From: Erwinia tasmaniensis Et1/99
GTDB taxonomy: Bacteria; Pseudomonadota; Gammaproteobacteria; Enterobacterales; Enterobacteriaceae
Length of the DNA: 64,000 nucleotides
Assembly: GCF_000026185.1 (NCBI RefSeq)
Contig: NC_010694.1
Coordinates: 2,356,001-2,420,000 of the forward strand
Direction: 5' to 3'
Below the pieces are notes generated by a model that saw nothing but the letters and a program-made list of their open reading frames with translations, made no database searches and was not told where the DNA came from. Made by a program: the position numbers and the translations under genes. Positions 38,333 through 49,247 of this stretch are shown in pieces (the first letter of the stretch is position 1; the number at the start of each line of letters is the position of its first letter).

Positions 38333-38881
38333 TTACCAGTGCCTGACCGGCCCGGTATCAATGTGCACAAAATTACTTTTTGGGTAGTAGCCAACACCAC
38401 CGGAGCGCAGCGCAAGCGCGGCTTTACGGATGTTGCTCAACGTAATTCCTTCAATATGGAAGTCCATCGCCTGGCCCAAGGTGTGATAACTGTGTTTAGC
38501 CACGCCATCACCGTTTTCACGCAGCATATTGTTGGTTACCAGCGAACGGTAGCCGGAAATAAGCTGAACAGGTTTACGAGTATTGAGCAGAGCTTGCAAA
38601 CGAGACAGCTGATCGAAAAGATGGGGGTCGATGCTTTTACTTTTATTGGCACGATAGTCTCGGAAAAAGTGGTTAAGACGTGCCAGTTCGGATTTATCGT
38701 AGGATTTGCCGTTGAAAAACTCGGTTTTGAGACTTTCACCGGTATGAAGATTATTCAGGGTCAGTATTCGGGGACGTGCGGTAGAGAGCGAGGCAAAAGC
38801 CTGGCCCGGTAAAAGTGCGACACCCAGGGCGGCTCCGCCCAGAGTCAACCACTTACGGCGATGAGAGTCGATTTTATCCAT
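38333..38881 (-). CDS. mepK: Murein endopeptidase MepK (YcbK, M15 family)
   Basis: A 182-residue protein of the DUF882/peptidase M15 family. The N-terminal SHRRKWLTLGGAALGVALLPGQAFA looks like a twin-arginine signal peptide. The zinc-site segments are ISGYRSLVTNNMLR, GDGVAKHSYHTLGQAMDFHI and a late SNFVHIDTGPVRHW. In E. coli MepK cleaves mDAP-mDAP (3-3) cross-links, which are made by LdtD, whose gene is immediately upstream here. The 177-base gap between them carries the ldtD terminator. Confidence 0.94.
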   Translation of the reverse strand: MDKIDSHRRKWLTLGGAALGVALLPGQAFASLSTARPRILTLNNLHTGESLKTEFFNGKSYDKSELARLNHFFRDYRANKSKSIDPHLFDQLSRLQALLNTRKPVQLISGYRSLVTNNMLRENGDGVAKHSYHTLGQAMDFHIEGITLSNIRKAALALRSGGVGYYPKSNFVHIDTGPVRHW

Positions 38882-38980
38882 AAAGCTGCGTTACCTGGCT
38901 AAAAGGTTCGGAGTTGTGCATTGACTGCGCTGGCTGGAACATTACCGGGCGCGAAAACATCCGTCAACCCGGCCGTCAAC

Positions 38981-39022
38981 GAAAAGGGCGTACGGGGTCA
39001 CTTGCTGACCCAATACGCCCTT
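38981..39022 (-). terminator. ldtD intrinsic terminator
   Basis: AAGGGCGTA / TACGCCCTT outer stem (38984-38992 and 39014-39022) encloses GGGTC/GACCC. Read on the minus strand it runs into TTTTCG. It lies 36 bases beyond the ldtD stop. Confidence 0.8.
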
Positions 39023-39058
39023 CCGCCGCCCTGCCTGGAACTTCTGGTTAATCAGGCA

Positions 39059-40897
39059 TTAGAGTAATAATTGACCAGCCCGGACCAGTGCCTGAGTACC
39101 TGAACGCGCGGTGTAGTCATAATTGTAAATATCTGTACGAAACTGGGGTTGACCATCGTCTGCAACCCAGGCGGTCAGATAATAGAGGTTGACCGGGATG
39201 CGATGGCGAATAGACACGAAGCGGGTATCTCCCTCTTTCAGCGTGCTGGAAATACGCGTGTCGTTCCAACCCACATCCCGTAGCAGTAAATTGGCCAAAT
39301 CGGAAGCGCGATTTACCCTCACGCAGCCTGAACTCAGGGCGCGTATATCTTTCTGGAACAGGCCGTGATTTGGCGTGTCGTGCAGATAGATAGCGTCAGA
39401 GCTTGGCATATTAAACTTGTAGCGTCCCAGGGAATTTGTGGGGCCAGGAGCCTGTCGGATCCGATAGGGGAAGGAAGCGGCAGAAACCATACTCCAGTCT
39501 ATCATTGAAGGGTCAACCACCTGTGCCTCACTGCTCCAGCCTGAAAGCAGGGTGTATCCGTGCTTGTAGAGGTACGCCGGGTCCTGTTTCACCTTCGGAA
39601 CGATATCTTTGCGTATTAGCGTGGTCGGCACGTTCCACGGTGGATTGAGCACCACATTGTTCAAAGCGCTACGCATCAATGGCGTTTTGCGATCCGGCCG
39701 CCCTACAATCACCCGCGATGCAAGGATTTCACGACCGTTCACGTAATACGCCAGCGAGTAATTCGGGATGTTCACCATAATGCCGTTGTGCATATCATCA
39801 GGAAGCAGACGCAGCCGCTGGATGTTCAACGCCAGCAGCGTAGCCCGCTGCTGTGGAGAGACATTCAACCATTCGCGGGTGCGCTGGCCAATCGCGCCAT
39901 CAGCTTCCAGACCTTGCCAGCGCTGAAAACGTTTCAGTGCCTCCACCAGCTGGGGCGTATAGGTATTGGCCGCGTTGCCCAGCGCCGCCTGCACGTTGAC
40001 GCCGTTTGCCGCTGTGGCATTGCCTGACGGGCCTGCGGAGGGGCTGACTACGCTATTGTTTTCAGCACCCTGCTGGGTGGCAACATCCGGCTGCACATTG
40101 TCATCATCGTGGATAAGTGGCGCATCAACAGCCCCAACAACCTCCGCCGCGAGTTTAGCCGGTTCATTATCTGATGACATCATGCCATTGCGTTGCAAAA
40201 TATCGCGTAGCGCCGATACGTCGTTACTGATTTGCCCTGGACGCAGCGTCTGCTTATCAATGAGCTGCGGCCACGGACGGCCATCCGCCGTCAGCAGCGT
40301 TTTCAGCGCCTGGCGCATGCGCGCATACTGCGGATGTTGGGGAGCCAGTGACAATACAAACCCATTGAGGTTGTTCTGCGACAGGGCGCGCTGCCACTGA
40401 TTAATCGCCATCGTTGATGGCGCTTCCATCCGGTAGGGAACATTACTGTACAGCCAGGTCTCACCTTTGCTCGGCACGTTGGAGGTAAACTGGAGATAAC
40501 CCAACATGGCGTCAGACAACACCAGATCGCGGGCCAGGCCACTAATCGCGGGATCGGTCAGCTGCTTTACCCACTGTGCAAACTGCGGCTGAACGCCGGA
40601 GAGAGCCACCTCAGCCAGCTGCTGCTGGAACTGTCTGACCGCCTGGCGATCCTCCCACATAGGCTGCATACGATTGTTGGCGTACAGCGGGGAAAGATTT
40701 TTCAGGTAAAATAGCGTTGTCCCCTGAGGTAGAGCGGCAATGATCTGCTGCTGGCTTTGCGTCACGCTGACAGCAGGCACCGCCGGGGCGGAAACGGGCG
40801 GCGTACCGGCTACCGCGCCGGGTAAAGTGGCCAGCCCGGAAAGCAGGCAGCAACCCACCGCAAGCGCTTGTATAGATAATGATTTCTGCAGCGACAT
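39059..40897 (-). CDS. ldtD: L,D-transpeptidase LdtD (YcbB)
   Basis: A 612-residue periplasmic enzyme forming 3-3 mDAP cross-links in peptidoglycan, which bypasses beta-lactam-sensitive D,D-transpeptidases. A signal peptide ([25 protein letters not shown]) is followed by an N-terminal scaffold domain. Next come a peptidoglycan-binding domain ([21 protein letters not shown]) and the YkuD catalytic domain. The catalytic Cys525 is in [14 protein letters not shown], with the upstream His in [11 protein letters not shown] Ser/Ala/Gly/Val-rich stretch near residues 260-305 looks like a flexible insert. Confidence 0.96.
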   Translation of the reverse strand: MSLQKSLSIQALAVGCCLLSGLATLPGAVAGTPPVSAPAVPAVSVTQSQQQIIAALPQGTTLFYLKNLSPLYANNRMQPMWEDRQAVRQFQQQLAEVALSGVQPQFAQWVKQLTDPAISGLARDLVLSDAMLGYLQFTSNVPSKGETWLYSNVPYRMEAPSTMAINQWQRALSQNNLNGFVLSLAPQHPQYARMRQALKTLLTADGRPWPQLIDKQTLRPGQISNDVSALRDILQRNGMMSSDNEPAKLAAEVVGAVDAPLIHDDDNVQPDVATQQGAENNSVVSPSAGPSGNATAANGVNVQAALGNAANTYTPQLVEALKRFQRWQGLEADGAIGQRTREWLNVSPQQRATLLALNIQRLRLLPDDMHNGIMVNIPNYSLAYYVNGREILASRVIVGRPDRKTPLMRSALNNVVLNPPWNVPTTLIRKDIVPKVKQDPAYLYKHGYTLLSGWSSEAQVVDPSMIDWSMVSAASFPYRIRQAPGPTNSLGRYKFNMPSSDAIYLHDTPNHGLFQKDIRALSSGCVRVNRASDLANLLLRDVGWNDTRISSTLKEGDTRFVSIRHRIPVNLYYLTAWVADDGQPQFRTDIYNYDYTARSGTQALVRAGQLLL

Positions 40898-40963
40898 TCC
40901 CTGCTCCCTGTTTAAGTCAGCTTATTAAGAAAAAATAACGACTAATCGTTGTTATAAGTATAC

Positions 40964-41005
40964 AAACAGAAAACGGCATTCGCCCGTTACGTGACAAATG
41001 CCGTT
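40964..41005 (-). terminator. mukFEB operon terminator
   Basis: AACGGCATT (40972-40980) pairs perfectly with AATGCCGTT (40997-41005). On the minus strand it is followed by TTTTCTGTTTG. It lies 64 bases beyond the mukB stop and just upstream of ldtD. Confidence 0.8.
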
Positions 41006-41069
41006 ATTGAGAGTAATGCCCCGTTGGTTAATTTACCACTCGATAAACACTATTTTTTATCCTGCTCCA

Positions 41070-44000
41070 CTAGTGTGCGCCAACATCCGCGCTCCCCGTT
41101 GCCGCACCCGGCTCAGCGGAAAAACCGCGCAGGCCAACCACATGCACATGTTCAGTATTATTAAACACTTTGCGCACGAGTTTGTAGGTTGTGCCTTTTT
41201 CGGGGCTGATGTTTTCGGGGGCGGCAATAATCAGCTGCATTTCCAGACGATCGCAGAGTTCAAACAGCGTGGCGATAGATTTAGCATCCAGACGCGCCGC
41301 CTCATCGAGGAACAGCAAACGACACGGCGAAATGTCCTTGCCGCGCAGTCGGCGTGACTCCTCTTCCCAGCTTTGCACCACCATCACCAGGATAGACATC
41401 CCGGTACCGATCGCCTCGCCGGTGGAAAGCGCACCACTTTCTGCACGCAGCCAGCCGTCGGAACCGCGGCTGACCTCCACTTCCATCTCAAGATAGTTGC
41501 GATAGTCGAGCAGCTCTTCGCCGATGGTTTGCGGCGTCCGCTGCCCCATATCAATCTGCGGATTCAGACGCTGATAAAGTTTCGCCAGCGCCTCGGAGAA
41601 GGTCAGACGATTACTTTTAAACAGATCCTGATGCTGCTCGTGCTGTTCCGACAAGACATCCAGCAGCGTTGAATGGGCTTCACGAACGTTAACATTCAGA
41701 CGCACGCTCTTCACCTGACCAAAACTGACGGCCTGTAGCCCCTGGTTTAGCTGGCGGATGCGGTTCTGCTCGCGCTGTATCGTTTTACGAATAATATTCG
41801 ACACGCTGCGCGAGCTGATAGCCAGAGTCTGCTCGCGGGCGGTTAGCTCCTCGGTCAGGCGGTTCAGCTCAATTTCCATCTGTTCAATCGCTTCCACCGG
41901 ATCGTCGGTACGGATGATATCTTGACGAATACGTTCGCGCAGATGCTGGTATACGGCGATATAGAACTGAATTTTGCGCTCTGGTCGTTTGGGATCTTCG
42001 GACAGGCGCAGCACATCACGCAGATGTTCATTATCTGCCACCGCCAGACGCAACGCTCCCAACGCTTTATCGGACATCGAGCGCAGCTCGTCACCGCCCA
42101 GATAGGCCAGTTCGCGGCGGTGCAGACGGCGTTCGACGCCATTGTCCTTCACCATTCGCAGCACCGTGACCCAGCCAGCCTTAGCGCTGACAACCTGCTC
42201 ACGGCCCTGCTGGTAATCGCGTTCAAGACGACGCAGCTTTTTCTGCAGCGCGTCCATTTCGGCCTCGCAGAACGTCAGCTGTTTTTCCAGCTGATTACGG
42301 CGCGCGCGGTTGTTGCTCAACGCACCGTAGAGTTCATCACGGCGCAAACGCGCACGCTGTTCGGCGCTGGCATCGGCGTGCACGCCAATATCCTGCATCT
42401 CCTGCTGTAGCTCTTTCAACATATCGCGTTTGGCATCAAACGAGCTTTTTAGCGAGGCCAGTACCTGCGAATACTGGGTGAGCTGCGACTGATGCTGGCG
42501 CAGCTGCTCGCGTGCACGTGCGCGCTCGGCCTCGGCCTGCTCCAGGCGCTGGCGCAGTTTTTCATTCAGATCGCTGGTGCCATTCAGCATGCCCGCCGAA
42601 TCGATATAGCCAAAGTGCGCCCGGCGCTGCACCACTTCCGTCAGGGCAAACGCCTGCTGGCGCGCATCACGCTGCTGCTGCTGTGCCTGCTGGTAGTCCA
42701 GCGTGAGTTGCTCATGCTGCTCCGGATCACTTTGCAGAACGGCCAGGATAGGTTCCAGCCTGGCGAGCTGTGCGCCGTGCTGCTGCACAAAGCGTGTGGC
42801 TTCCTGCGCTTCGGCCAGCCTTTCCTGAATCTCCTCGTGGCGGTCCTGTAGCGTATCATCCAGCAACAGACTAACGCGTGGCAGCAGGCGGTTTAGCTGG
42901 GATACGCCCTCTTTGGCCTGTTCATACTGCTGGCGCTGCTGCTGGTTTTCGCTTTCATGATTGTTCAGCTCACGCTCGACTTCATTACGGCGGCCGTTAA
43001 GCTGACGTAATGCCGCTTCAGGATCGGGTTCAAAAGCCACGCCGATATGGCTGCCGATAAACCGGCTGAACGACTGGTGCAGTCGCTGAATTTTCTGCAC
43101 GTCAAATGACAGGGTGGCAAAACGTTCGGCCAGCGTTTCACGCTCGGCACGCAATACTTCCAGCTGGTTTTCACGCGCGGCTCGGCCAAAAAGGGGAACT
43201 TTAGGGAAACGTGAATAGCGCCACTGGCGGTCACCCGCCTTGACGACCACCGCTTTCGCCAGTTCTTCAACATTAAATACGCTGTCATCAAACGACTGCG
43301 GGTCGCCTTCTATCAGGTAGAGATCTTCCGGGCAATCGTCCAGGCCATCAAGCTGCTCACGGATCAACGACAGGTCAGGCACCACGATCGCATGGCGCGC
43401 CGGTCCATACAGCGCCGAAAAATAGGGGGCATCATCAATGGTAACATCGTCATAAATTTCCGACAGCAGCACGCCGCCAAAACGTTCCGCAAGGTGGTTC
43501 AGACGGGCGTCTTCCGATCCCCCGGGCTGGCTAAGGCGCTCAATCTGCCGCTCGATCTCGCGCTTACGCGCCGCGATGTCGTCGCGCTCTACCGTGGTTT
43601 CGCGCTCACGCTCCAGCAGCTGCTGCATAAACTCGGTAACCTGCTGGCTGTTTTCCAAAGCCTGCCCGGTTTGTTCACCCAGCTGGGAGAGGATCTCCTG
43701 CGCTGCCAGCCACTGCGGAGCCTGCTTCGTCAGGCGCGCAATACGTTCGCGCAGCTGTTCCAGCTCCTGGCGCAACGTCATGCGCCGCTCGCCGGCATCG
43801 GCCACGCTTTCATTAAGCAGTTCGATCTGCGCCTCAAGCTCGGCCTGTAAATTTTCCAGATCGGCGGCGTCCACCTGCTGGCCGTATCGTTTACAGAAAT
43901 CGCTCAGCAGACGTTCAGCATCCTGCTGTTCGCGTAAACGCTGCCCCAGCTCGCTCACGCGACTGCGTAACGGCTCCAGCTGTTCGGCGTGGTAGCGCTG

Positions 44001-45521
44001 GTTACCGGCATCGCGCAGCACATCGCGCCCCACCTGCCATGCGTCACTACGACTGACCGGGCCAGCAATACGGGTCACCAGCTCATATGCCTGCTCGAAC
44101 TGGCTGTGCGCGGCCTGCGCCACGCTCATTTTCTGCTCCAGCATCAGCAGTTTGTCGGTTGCTTCCAGCTCTTTCGCCTGGAAAGTTTCCTGCCACTCTT
44201 CGGCATTGTCGACGCTAAGATCGCGCAGCTGACAGATATCCTGAGCGCGCTGTAACGCCTGTAGCGCCTGCTGATATTGGATGGCGCGGGTCTGCTGCAC
44301 GTCCAGCGCCTGCTGATAGTCAGCCAGCTGGCTTTTCAGCTCGTCGACCTCCAGCTCGGCGGCCTCGCTGCGCGCTTCGTTGTCTTCCTGCACTTCGCGC
44401 GCTTCCGCCACGACTTCATTCTGTTCTTCAAGGCGGAAGGTCAGCTCTTCAAGATCGGCATCATAGCGGTCAATCTTTTCCTGCTGGCGCAAAGCGGTCT
44501 GCACCAGGTTCAGATGATCGCTGGCACCCTGATAATCGGTTTCCAGATCGCTTTCGGCCGCATTATGTTCTGCCAGCTCACGCGCCATTTCGATATGCCG
44601 ATACTGTTCGCTGGCGCGCTGCTTGCGGCTGGTAAAAAGTTCGTTACGCAGCAGCAGCGCGGCGTCAAGATGAATACGCCGCTCGTTGGCGTGACGCATG
44701 TAGTCAGCCGATACGTAGTTGGTGGCTTCTGATATCAGATGTTTAAACAGATCGCGATCGGACTGGGTGACGCGGATCGCTTCCAGCGTCATGCGGTTTT
44801 CACGCAGCGCCGCCTCCATATCCTGGAACGCTTTGCGCACGCCGCCGTTTTCCGGCAGAAGATAGTCACGCAGCGAGCGGGTGATCGCGCTGGAAATGCC
44901 GCCGTACAGGGAGGCTTCAATCAGGCGGTAGTATTTGCTGCGGTCGGCAGCGGTGCGCAGGCGGCGCGCCACAATCCCCAGGTCAAACATCACCGAGTGG
45001 TAGTCCGTAATGGAGTTGTACTGCTTAAACTGCACGCTCTCCATCGCCTCAAACTTCTCTTTCAACTCGCTCAGCGGCAGTACGCGCGCATGGCGAGCAC
45101 TGACCGATTCGGTCAAAATTTCGGTGGGGTTAATCGCCGTCGGCAGACCGTGAATACTGAACGGTTTGATATCAACCTTGCGGTCACGCCCAGCAATCTG
45201 TTGCAGACGTACGCCGACGATCACGCGCTGATGAAGTGAGTTAACCACGTCCAGCGCCGCATAACACACGCCGGGCCGCAGCTTTCCGTGCAGCCCTTTA
45301 TCACGTGAGCCGGAGGTCGCGCCCGCCTCGGTCGTGTTACGAAAGTGTAACAGCGTCAGGTCGGGGATCAGCGCGGTAATAAACGCCGCCATGGTGGTTG
45401 ATTTGCCGGCGCCGTTACCGCCTGAGAGTGTCGTCACCAGCTCATCAAGATCAAAGGTACGGGCGAAAAAACCGTTCCAGTTAATCAGCGTCAGTGAGCG
45501 AAATTTTCCACGTTCGATCAT
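41070..45521 (-). CDS. mukB: Chromosome condensin MukB
   Basis: A 1483-residue SMC-like ATPase, three residues shorter than E. coli MukB. The N-terminal head has Walker [10 protein letters not shown] (residues 34-42). Long coiled coils follow, broken by the central hinge (about residues 640-780, including [21 protein letters not shown]). The C-terminal head carries the ABC signature [11 protein letters not shown] and Walker [21 protein letters not shown]. With MukE and MukF it compacts and segregates the chromosome. The start abuts the mukE stop. Confidence 0.98.
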   Translation of the reverse strand: MIERGKFRSLTLINWNGFFARTFDLDELVTTLSGGNGAGKSTTMAAFITALIPDLTLLHFRNTTEAGATSGSRDKGLHGKLRPGVCYAALDVVNSLHQRVIVGVRLQQIAGRDRKVDIKPFSIHGLPTAINPTEILTESVSARHARVLPLSELKEKFEAMESVQFKQYNSITDYHSVMFDLGIVARRLRTAADRSKYYRLIEASLYGGISSAITRSLRDYLLPENGGVRKAFQDMEAALRENRMTLEAIRVTQSDRDLFKHLISEATNYVSADYMRHANERRIHLDAALLLRNELFTSRKQRASEQYRHIEMARELAEHNAAESDLETDYQGASDHLNLVQTALRQQEKIDRYDADLEELTFRLEEQNEVVAEAREVQEDNEARSEAAELEVDELKSQLADYQQALDVQQTRAIQYQQALQALQRAQDICQLRDLSVDNAEEWQETFQAKELEATDKLLMLEQKMSVAQAAHSQFEQAYELVTRIAGPVSRSDAWQVGRDVLRDAGNQRYHAEQLEPLRSRVSELGQRLREQQDAERLLSDFCKRYGQQVDAADLENLQAELEAQIELLNESVADAGERRMTLRQELEQLRERIARLTKQAPQWLAAQEILSQLGEQTGQALENSQQVTEFMQQLLERERETTVERDDIAARKREIERQIERLSQPGGSEDARLNHLAERFGGVLLSEIYDDVTIDDAPYFSALYGPARHAIVVPDLSLIREQLDGLDDCPEDLYLIEGDPQSFDDSVFNVEELAKAVVVKAGDRQWRYSRFPKVPLFGRAARENQLEVLRAERETLAERFATLSFDVQKIQRLHQSFSRFIGSHIGVAFEPDPEAALRQLNGRRNEVERELNNHESENQQQRQQYEQAKEGVSQLNRLLPRVSLLLDDTLQDRHEEIQERLAEAQEATRFVQQHGAQLARLEPILAVLQSDPEQHEQLTLDYQQAQQQQRDARQQAFALTEVVQRRAHFGYIDSAGMLNGTSDLNEKLRQRLEQAEAERARAREQLRQHQSQLTQYSQVLASLKSSFDAKRDMLKELQQEMQDIGVHADASAEQRARLRRDELYGALSNNRARRNQLEKQLTFCEAEMDALQKKLRRLERDYQQGREQVVSAKAGWVTVLRMVKDNGVERRLHRRELAYLGGDELRSMSDKALGALRLAVADNEHLRDVLRLSEDPKRPERKIQFYIAVYQHLRERIRQDIIRTDDPVEAIEQMEIELNRLTEELTAREQTLAISSRSVSNIIRKTIQREQNRIRQLNQGLQAVSFGQVKSVRLNVNVREAHSTLLDVLSEQHEQHQDLFKSNRLTFSEALAKLYQRLNPQIDMGQRTPQTIGEELLDYRNYLEMEVEVSRGSDGWLRAESGALSTGEAIGTGMSILVMVVQSWEEESRRLRGKDISPCRLLFLDEAARLDAKSIATLFELCDRLEMQLIIAAPENISPEKGTTYKLVRKVFNNTEHVHVVGLRGFSAEPGAATGSADVGAH

Positions 45522-46247
45522 TTACTCATCCTCCACACTGTCCGGCGCGCTGTTTTTCGCTTCATTATCACCCTCTTCGCTGTCATCGTTCAGTGTCAGG
45601 CCGCCGTCAAGCTGCATCGCTTCACCATCACGGATCATCCGCAGCTGCGCATCACGCGCATCGTCACCGCTGCGAACATCGGCCCCGAAGCGAAATACCG
45701 ACTCGGTAATGCGAAATTTGCTGCTGTCGTTACCCATAAACCACACCATCCCCAGGCGGCGCAGGCGGTTTAATGACGCGCGCATCTTTTCCTGTAGTTT
45801 CTGGCGGTCGAGGTCAGAACCGGTGGAGCGCTGGTTTACCAGCTTCAGCAAGCGACCTTCATCGGCCAGAGACATCAGCTCGTCGTGCAGCTCCTGCTGG
45901 CTGAAAATCCCTTCATTGGCCAGGCGTTCAGGGCTGAGATAGAGATAGCAAAGAATTTTCCCCACCATCATGTCCAGCTCGGAAAGCACCGAACGCGGGA
46001 TAAGCGTGGTCGAGCGCGGACGCAGGTAGAAAAAGCCTTCCGGCGCACGGATCAGTTCTACGTTGTAGCGGGCATAGAACTCTTCCAGGAACTCCTGGTA
46101 GTCCATCAGAAAGGCGTGATTATCCAGCTCTTCAATACCGATATGACGCCCGGCACGCAGCTGGCTATCCAGGGCCGGAAAAATCGGGCTGGCCAGCGCC
46201 TGTGCCAGTCTGACCGGCATCACTTGTTCAATATTTGTCGATGACAT
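45522..46247 (-). CDS. mukE: Condensin subunit MukE
   Basis: A 241-residue winged-helix (kite) subunit that binds MukF and DNA in the MukBEF complex. ATG 46247 gives the E. coli N-terminus [18 protein letters not shown]; the open frame reaches 46274. Conserved core segments are [38 protein letters not shown] and [18 protein letters not shown]. The acidic C-terminal tail is about seven residues longer than in E. coli. It overlaps mukF by 20 bases and abuts mukB, so the three are coupled. Confidence 0.96.
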   Translation of the reverse strand: MSSTNIEQVMPVRLAQALASPIFPALDSQLRAGRHIGIEELDNHAFLMDYQEFLEEFYARYNVELIRAPEGFFYLRPRSTTLIPRSVLSELDMMVGKILCYLYLSPERLANEGIFSQQELHDELMSLADEGRLLKLVNQRSTGSDLDRQKLQEKMRASLNRLRRLGMVWFMGNDSSKFRITESVFRFGADVRSGDDARDAQLRMIRDGEAMQLDGGLTLNDDSEEGDNEAKNSAPDSVEDE

Positions 46248-47550
46248 GTGCCTGCACCTTGGCTCCGTAATCATTAATAGCCTGCCACTGAGCAGCCAGG
46301 CCGGAGAAATCTGCTTCGGCCACGCCTAAGCGTACGGCCTGATCGACAACAATGCGCGCCACGTCGAAGTGACGAATGCGCGGATATTGTGTCAGGTAAT
46401 CGCGCATCACCGCGCCGAGATCCAGCGGCTTTTGCTGCGTTTTATAGTCAGCCAGCGCTTCTTCGATCATCGCCGCCAGCTGCTCACGAATTTCATTGAA
46501 CTCTTCGTATTCCAGCTCGGAAGGCAGTTCACCCGTCACCTCTTCATTGCGTAACACCAGCTCTTCATCACGCATCTCATAGAGGCGTTCGGCGTTCGCG
46601 TAGGTCAGGGCCCACGGCATATCGAAGTAGTTTTGCACCGACAGGCGCAGTCTCTGGGCAAACACGCGGTTCTTATCCATATCGATGGCGGTACGGATAA
46701 ATTTATGAACGTGACGGTCGTAGCCGATCCACAGGTCTATGGCCTGTTGGCCCCAGCTGATAATCCGGTCAAGCTTGTTTTGCAGGTCAAAGACCAGCTT
46801 ATCGACAAAGCCGAGATCCGGGCTGCTCATGGTGGCATCCTGGATTCGCAGCAGGTTAGCCTGAAGCTTATCCCCTGCGGCTTCCAGCGTATCCTGCAAT
46901 TCACGCAGCGTGCCGGAGGTTTCGTTCAGCAGCAGCTCGCAGCTGGAGATGGCGGCGCGCCAGTCTTTATTCAAAAGCTGCGCAATATCGTCTTTCACCG
47001 CCTGCTGCTGCTCATCCATTATGCGCTGGGTGATATCAATACTGTCGAAAATCTCCGCCACCGAATATTTTAACGGTGCGAACACGTTGCGATGCCAGTG
47101 AAACTCATCGCCATCTTCCTCGGCGGCATCTGCTGCACGCTTCAGCTCACCGGCGACGATAGACAGCTGCATTGACAAACGCAGGGTGGAAAACTCGCGC
47201 TGACGAATATAATAGTCGGTAATACCGATAGCCAGCGGCGTCAAACGGTAGATGGCATGACCTTCAGAGTGTTCACTGGTAAAGCGATTCAGCAGGCGCT
47301 GACGCACCATGTCATTGATGGCATTGTTGGCGCGAACCACTATCGTTTCGCTGGTTTGCTCAAATCCTTCGCTGACGTGGCGAAACGCATCAATGAGCTC
47401 GCCCTCACTCATTTCCCCATCCATGCGCTCACCGTTGAGGGTGGCGATCGCCAGCAAAAAGGCCAGACGCTCGGTCGGCAACGAGACGGAAAAATCATTT
47501 TTTCGCGCCCAGGCCACCAGTTCAGGTACTGTCTGGGAAAAATCACTCAT
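46228..47550 (-). CDS. mukF: Condensin kleisin MukF
   Basis: A 440-residue kleisin, the E. coli length. An N-terminal winged-helix dimerisation domain ([32 protein letters not shown]) precedes a helical middle region that contacts the MukB neck. An acidic linker and a C-terminal winged-helix domain that binds the MukB head complete it. It bridges MukB dimers and recruits MukE. It overlaps cmoM by 8 bases and mukE by 20, forming the cmoM-mukFEB operon. Confidence 0.97.
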   Translation of the reverse strand: MSDFSQTVPELVAWARKNDFSVSLPTERLAFLLAIATLNGERMDGEMSEGELIDAFRHVSEGFEQTSETIVVRANNAINDMVRQRLLNRFTSEHSEGHAIYRLTPLAIGITDYYIRQREFSTLRLSMQLSIVAGELKRAADAAEEDGDEFHWHRNVFAPLKYSVAEIFDSIDITQRIMDEQQQAVKDDIAQLLNKDWRAAISSCELLLNETSGTLRELQDTLEAAGDKLQANLLRIQDATMSSPDLGFVDKLVFDLQNKLDRIISWGQQAIDLWIGYDRHVHKFIRTAIDMDKNRVFAQRLRLSVQNYFDMPWALTYANAERLYEMRDEELVLRNEEVTGELPSELEYEEFNEIREQLAAMIEEALADYKTQQKPLDLGAVMRDYLTQYPRIRHFDVARIVVDQAVRLGVAEADFSGLAAQWQAINDYGAKVQAHVIDKY

Positions 47551-48331
47551 AGTTCGTCTGCCTTATGGGTTTCCGCGCGGTAACGTGGATGTAACGCCCT
47601 AAACTTAAAAATGGCTCCTGGCGGCAATACTGCTTCTCCAGGGCCAGCACCTCATCAAACCGATCGCTTTGTTTGCTTTTATCACGCAGATAGTCATGGA
47701 AAACCCGAATGCCGGTTTTATGTTCAATGACGAATCCGCATGCTTCCAGCCAGGCATAAACCTGCTGCGGATCGCGTGGGTAGTCGGGAGATAGCGTTTT
47801 CTTTTTGCGTTTATTCAGCCCCGCCTGCAAATAGCCGAAGTTGCCCAGTACCATCGTTTGCATCAGCAGGCCGTTCAGGTTGTAAAACATTAGCGACAGG
47901 ACGCCGCCTGGCTTAAGCGCCTGATATAATTCGGTTAATGCCTGCTGCGGTTCCGCTATCCATTCCAGCACCGCATGAAACAATACCAGATCGACCGGCT
48001 CAGCCAAATGCTGGTTAATCTGCTGAGCGCCAATCTGTTTGAACTGCATGTTATCACTCACGCCCTTCTGTTGAGCAAGACGCTGAGCGCGCGCCAACAT
48101 TTCTTGTGAAACATCGCACAAAAGCACCTGGTGCCCACGCGCTGCAATACCGCACCCGGTTTGCCCCTCGCCACCTCCGGCATCCAGCACCGATAGCTGC
48201 CCGGCTGGATACGTGCTTAACAGCGCATCCAGATCCTGCCAGAGGATCGCCTGGCGAATGCGTCCTTTCGTGGTGCCGTAAATGTTCTGCGAGAATTTTT
48301 CGGCGATATCATCAAAATTGCGATCCTGCAT
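47543..48331 (-). CDS. cmoM: tRNA 5-carboxymethoxyuridine methyltransferase CmoM (SmtA)
   Basis: A 262-residue SAM-dependent methyltransferase that methylates cmo5U34 to mcmo5U in tRNA. The SAM-binding motif I is [16 protein letters not shown], followed by [17 protein letters not shown] and [15 protein letters not shown] basic segment near the middle ([24 protein letters not shown]) fits tRNA binding. It is first in the operon with mukFEB, an arrangement conserved in enterobacteria. It is divergent from elyC across 127 bases. Confidence 0.94.
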   Translation of the reverse strand: MQDRNFDDIAEKFSQNIYGTTKGRIRQAILWQDLDALLSTYPAGQLSVLDAGGGEGQTGCGIAARGHQVLLCDVSQEMLARAQRLAQQKGVSDNMQFKQIGAQQINQHLAEPVDLVLFHAVLEWIAEPQQALTELYQALKPGGVLSLMFYNLNGLLMQTMVLGNFGYLQAGLNKRKKKTLSPDYPRDPQQVYAWLEACGFVIEHKTGIRVFHDYLRDKSKQSDRFDEVLALEKQYCRQEPFLSLGRYIHVTARKPIRQTNYE

Positions 48332-48458
48332 TCAGGCAGCTCCGGCTTTCAGGGCGTGATTCAGCGAGGTATTTTGGCATACACTGGCAAATAATGAACC
48401 TTTCAGTCGCGGCTTTACGCCTGGATGATGTTTTTTCGGACAAAAAGAGGCCAGCTTC

Positions 48459-49247
48459 ATGTTTTTTACCCTAAAAAAAATTATTGGTGGCCTGCTGCTT
48501 CCGCTACCCATCCTGCTGTTAATCATGGGGCTGGGACTTTGCCTGCTCTGGTTCAGCCGCTGGCAGAAAAGCGCCAGAACGCTTATCTCCGTGGCCTGGC
48601 TGGTTTTATTACTTATCAGCCTGCAACCGGTTGCCGACAGGCTTCTGGCCCCGCTGGAAAACCGCTACCCCAGCTGGCACAATCAGCAGCCGCTGGATTA
48701 TATCGTGGTGCTTGGCGGCGGTTATACCTGGAATCCGCAATGGGCACCCAGCTCCAACATGCTGAATAACAGCCTGCCTCGTCTGGCCGAAGGTATCCGC
48801 ATCTGGCACGAAAATCCGCGAGCAAAACTGATTTTTACCGGGGGGAAAGCCCAGGGCAATCCGTTAAGTTCTGCCGCAGTCACCGCCAATACGGCACGAT
48901 CCCTCGGCATCCCCGACGGGGCAATGATCATTCTTGACAGGCCGCGCGATACTGAACAGGAGGCGCATGAAGTCGCAAAAATTGTCACTAACCGCCCCTT
49001 CGCGCTGGTAACGTCCGCCAATCATCTGCCCCGAGCCATGCTTTATTTCCAGCAGGAGGGATTACAGCCCTGGCCTGCGCCTGCCAATCAGTTAGCTATT
49101 GCTTCGCCGCTTAACCTCTGGGAGCGCGTGCTGCCATCCTCATTCTGGCTCGGCCACAGTGAACGCGCGCTGTATGAAAGTATCGGGCGTATGTGGCAGT
49201 GGCTGAAGCAGCCAGAGGCATCTTCAGGGGATCCACGGCAGCAGTGA
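48459..49247 (+). CDS. elyC: Envelope biogenesis factor ElyC (DUF218)
   Basis: A 262-residue inner-membrane protein (YcbC) with two N-terminal membrane helices (residues about 8-32 and 40-60). A periplasmic DUF218 domain follows: DYIVVLGGGYTWNP, RLAEGIRIWHENPRAKLIFTGG, DTEQEAHEVAKIV and LVTSANHLPRAM. In E. coli ElyC is needed for peptidoglycan synthesis at low temperature and affects lipid-carrier use. An AGAGG site precedes the ATG. Its last 24 bases overlap the convergent ycbJ. Confidence 0.93.
   Translation: MFFTLKKIIGGLLLPLPILLLIMGLGLCLLWFSRWQKSARTLISVAWLVLLLISLQPVADRLLAPLENRYPSWHNQQPLDYIVVLGGGYTWNPQWAPSSNMLNNSLPRLAEGIRIWHENPRAKLIFTGGKAQGNPLSSAAVTANTARSLGIPDGAMIILDRPRDTEQEAHEVAKIVTNRPFALVTSANHLPRAMLYFQQEGLQPWPAPANQLAIASPLNLWERVLPSSFWLGHSERALYESIGRMWQWLKQPEASSGDPRQQ

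Noticed and set aside
45334..45942. A 202-codon plus-strand frame
   Set aside because: Antisense to the mukB start and mukE. Ser/Arg-rich translation typical of a reverse-strand shadow.
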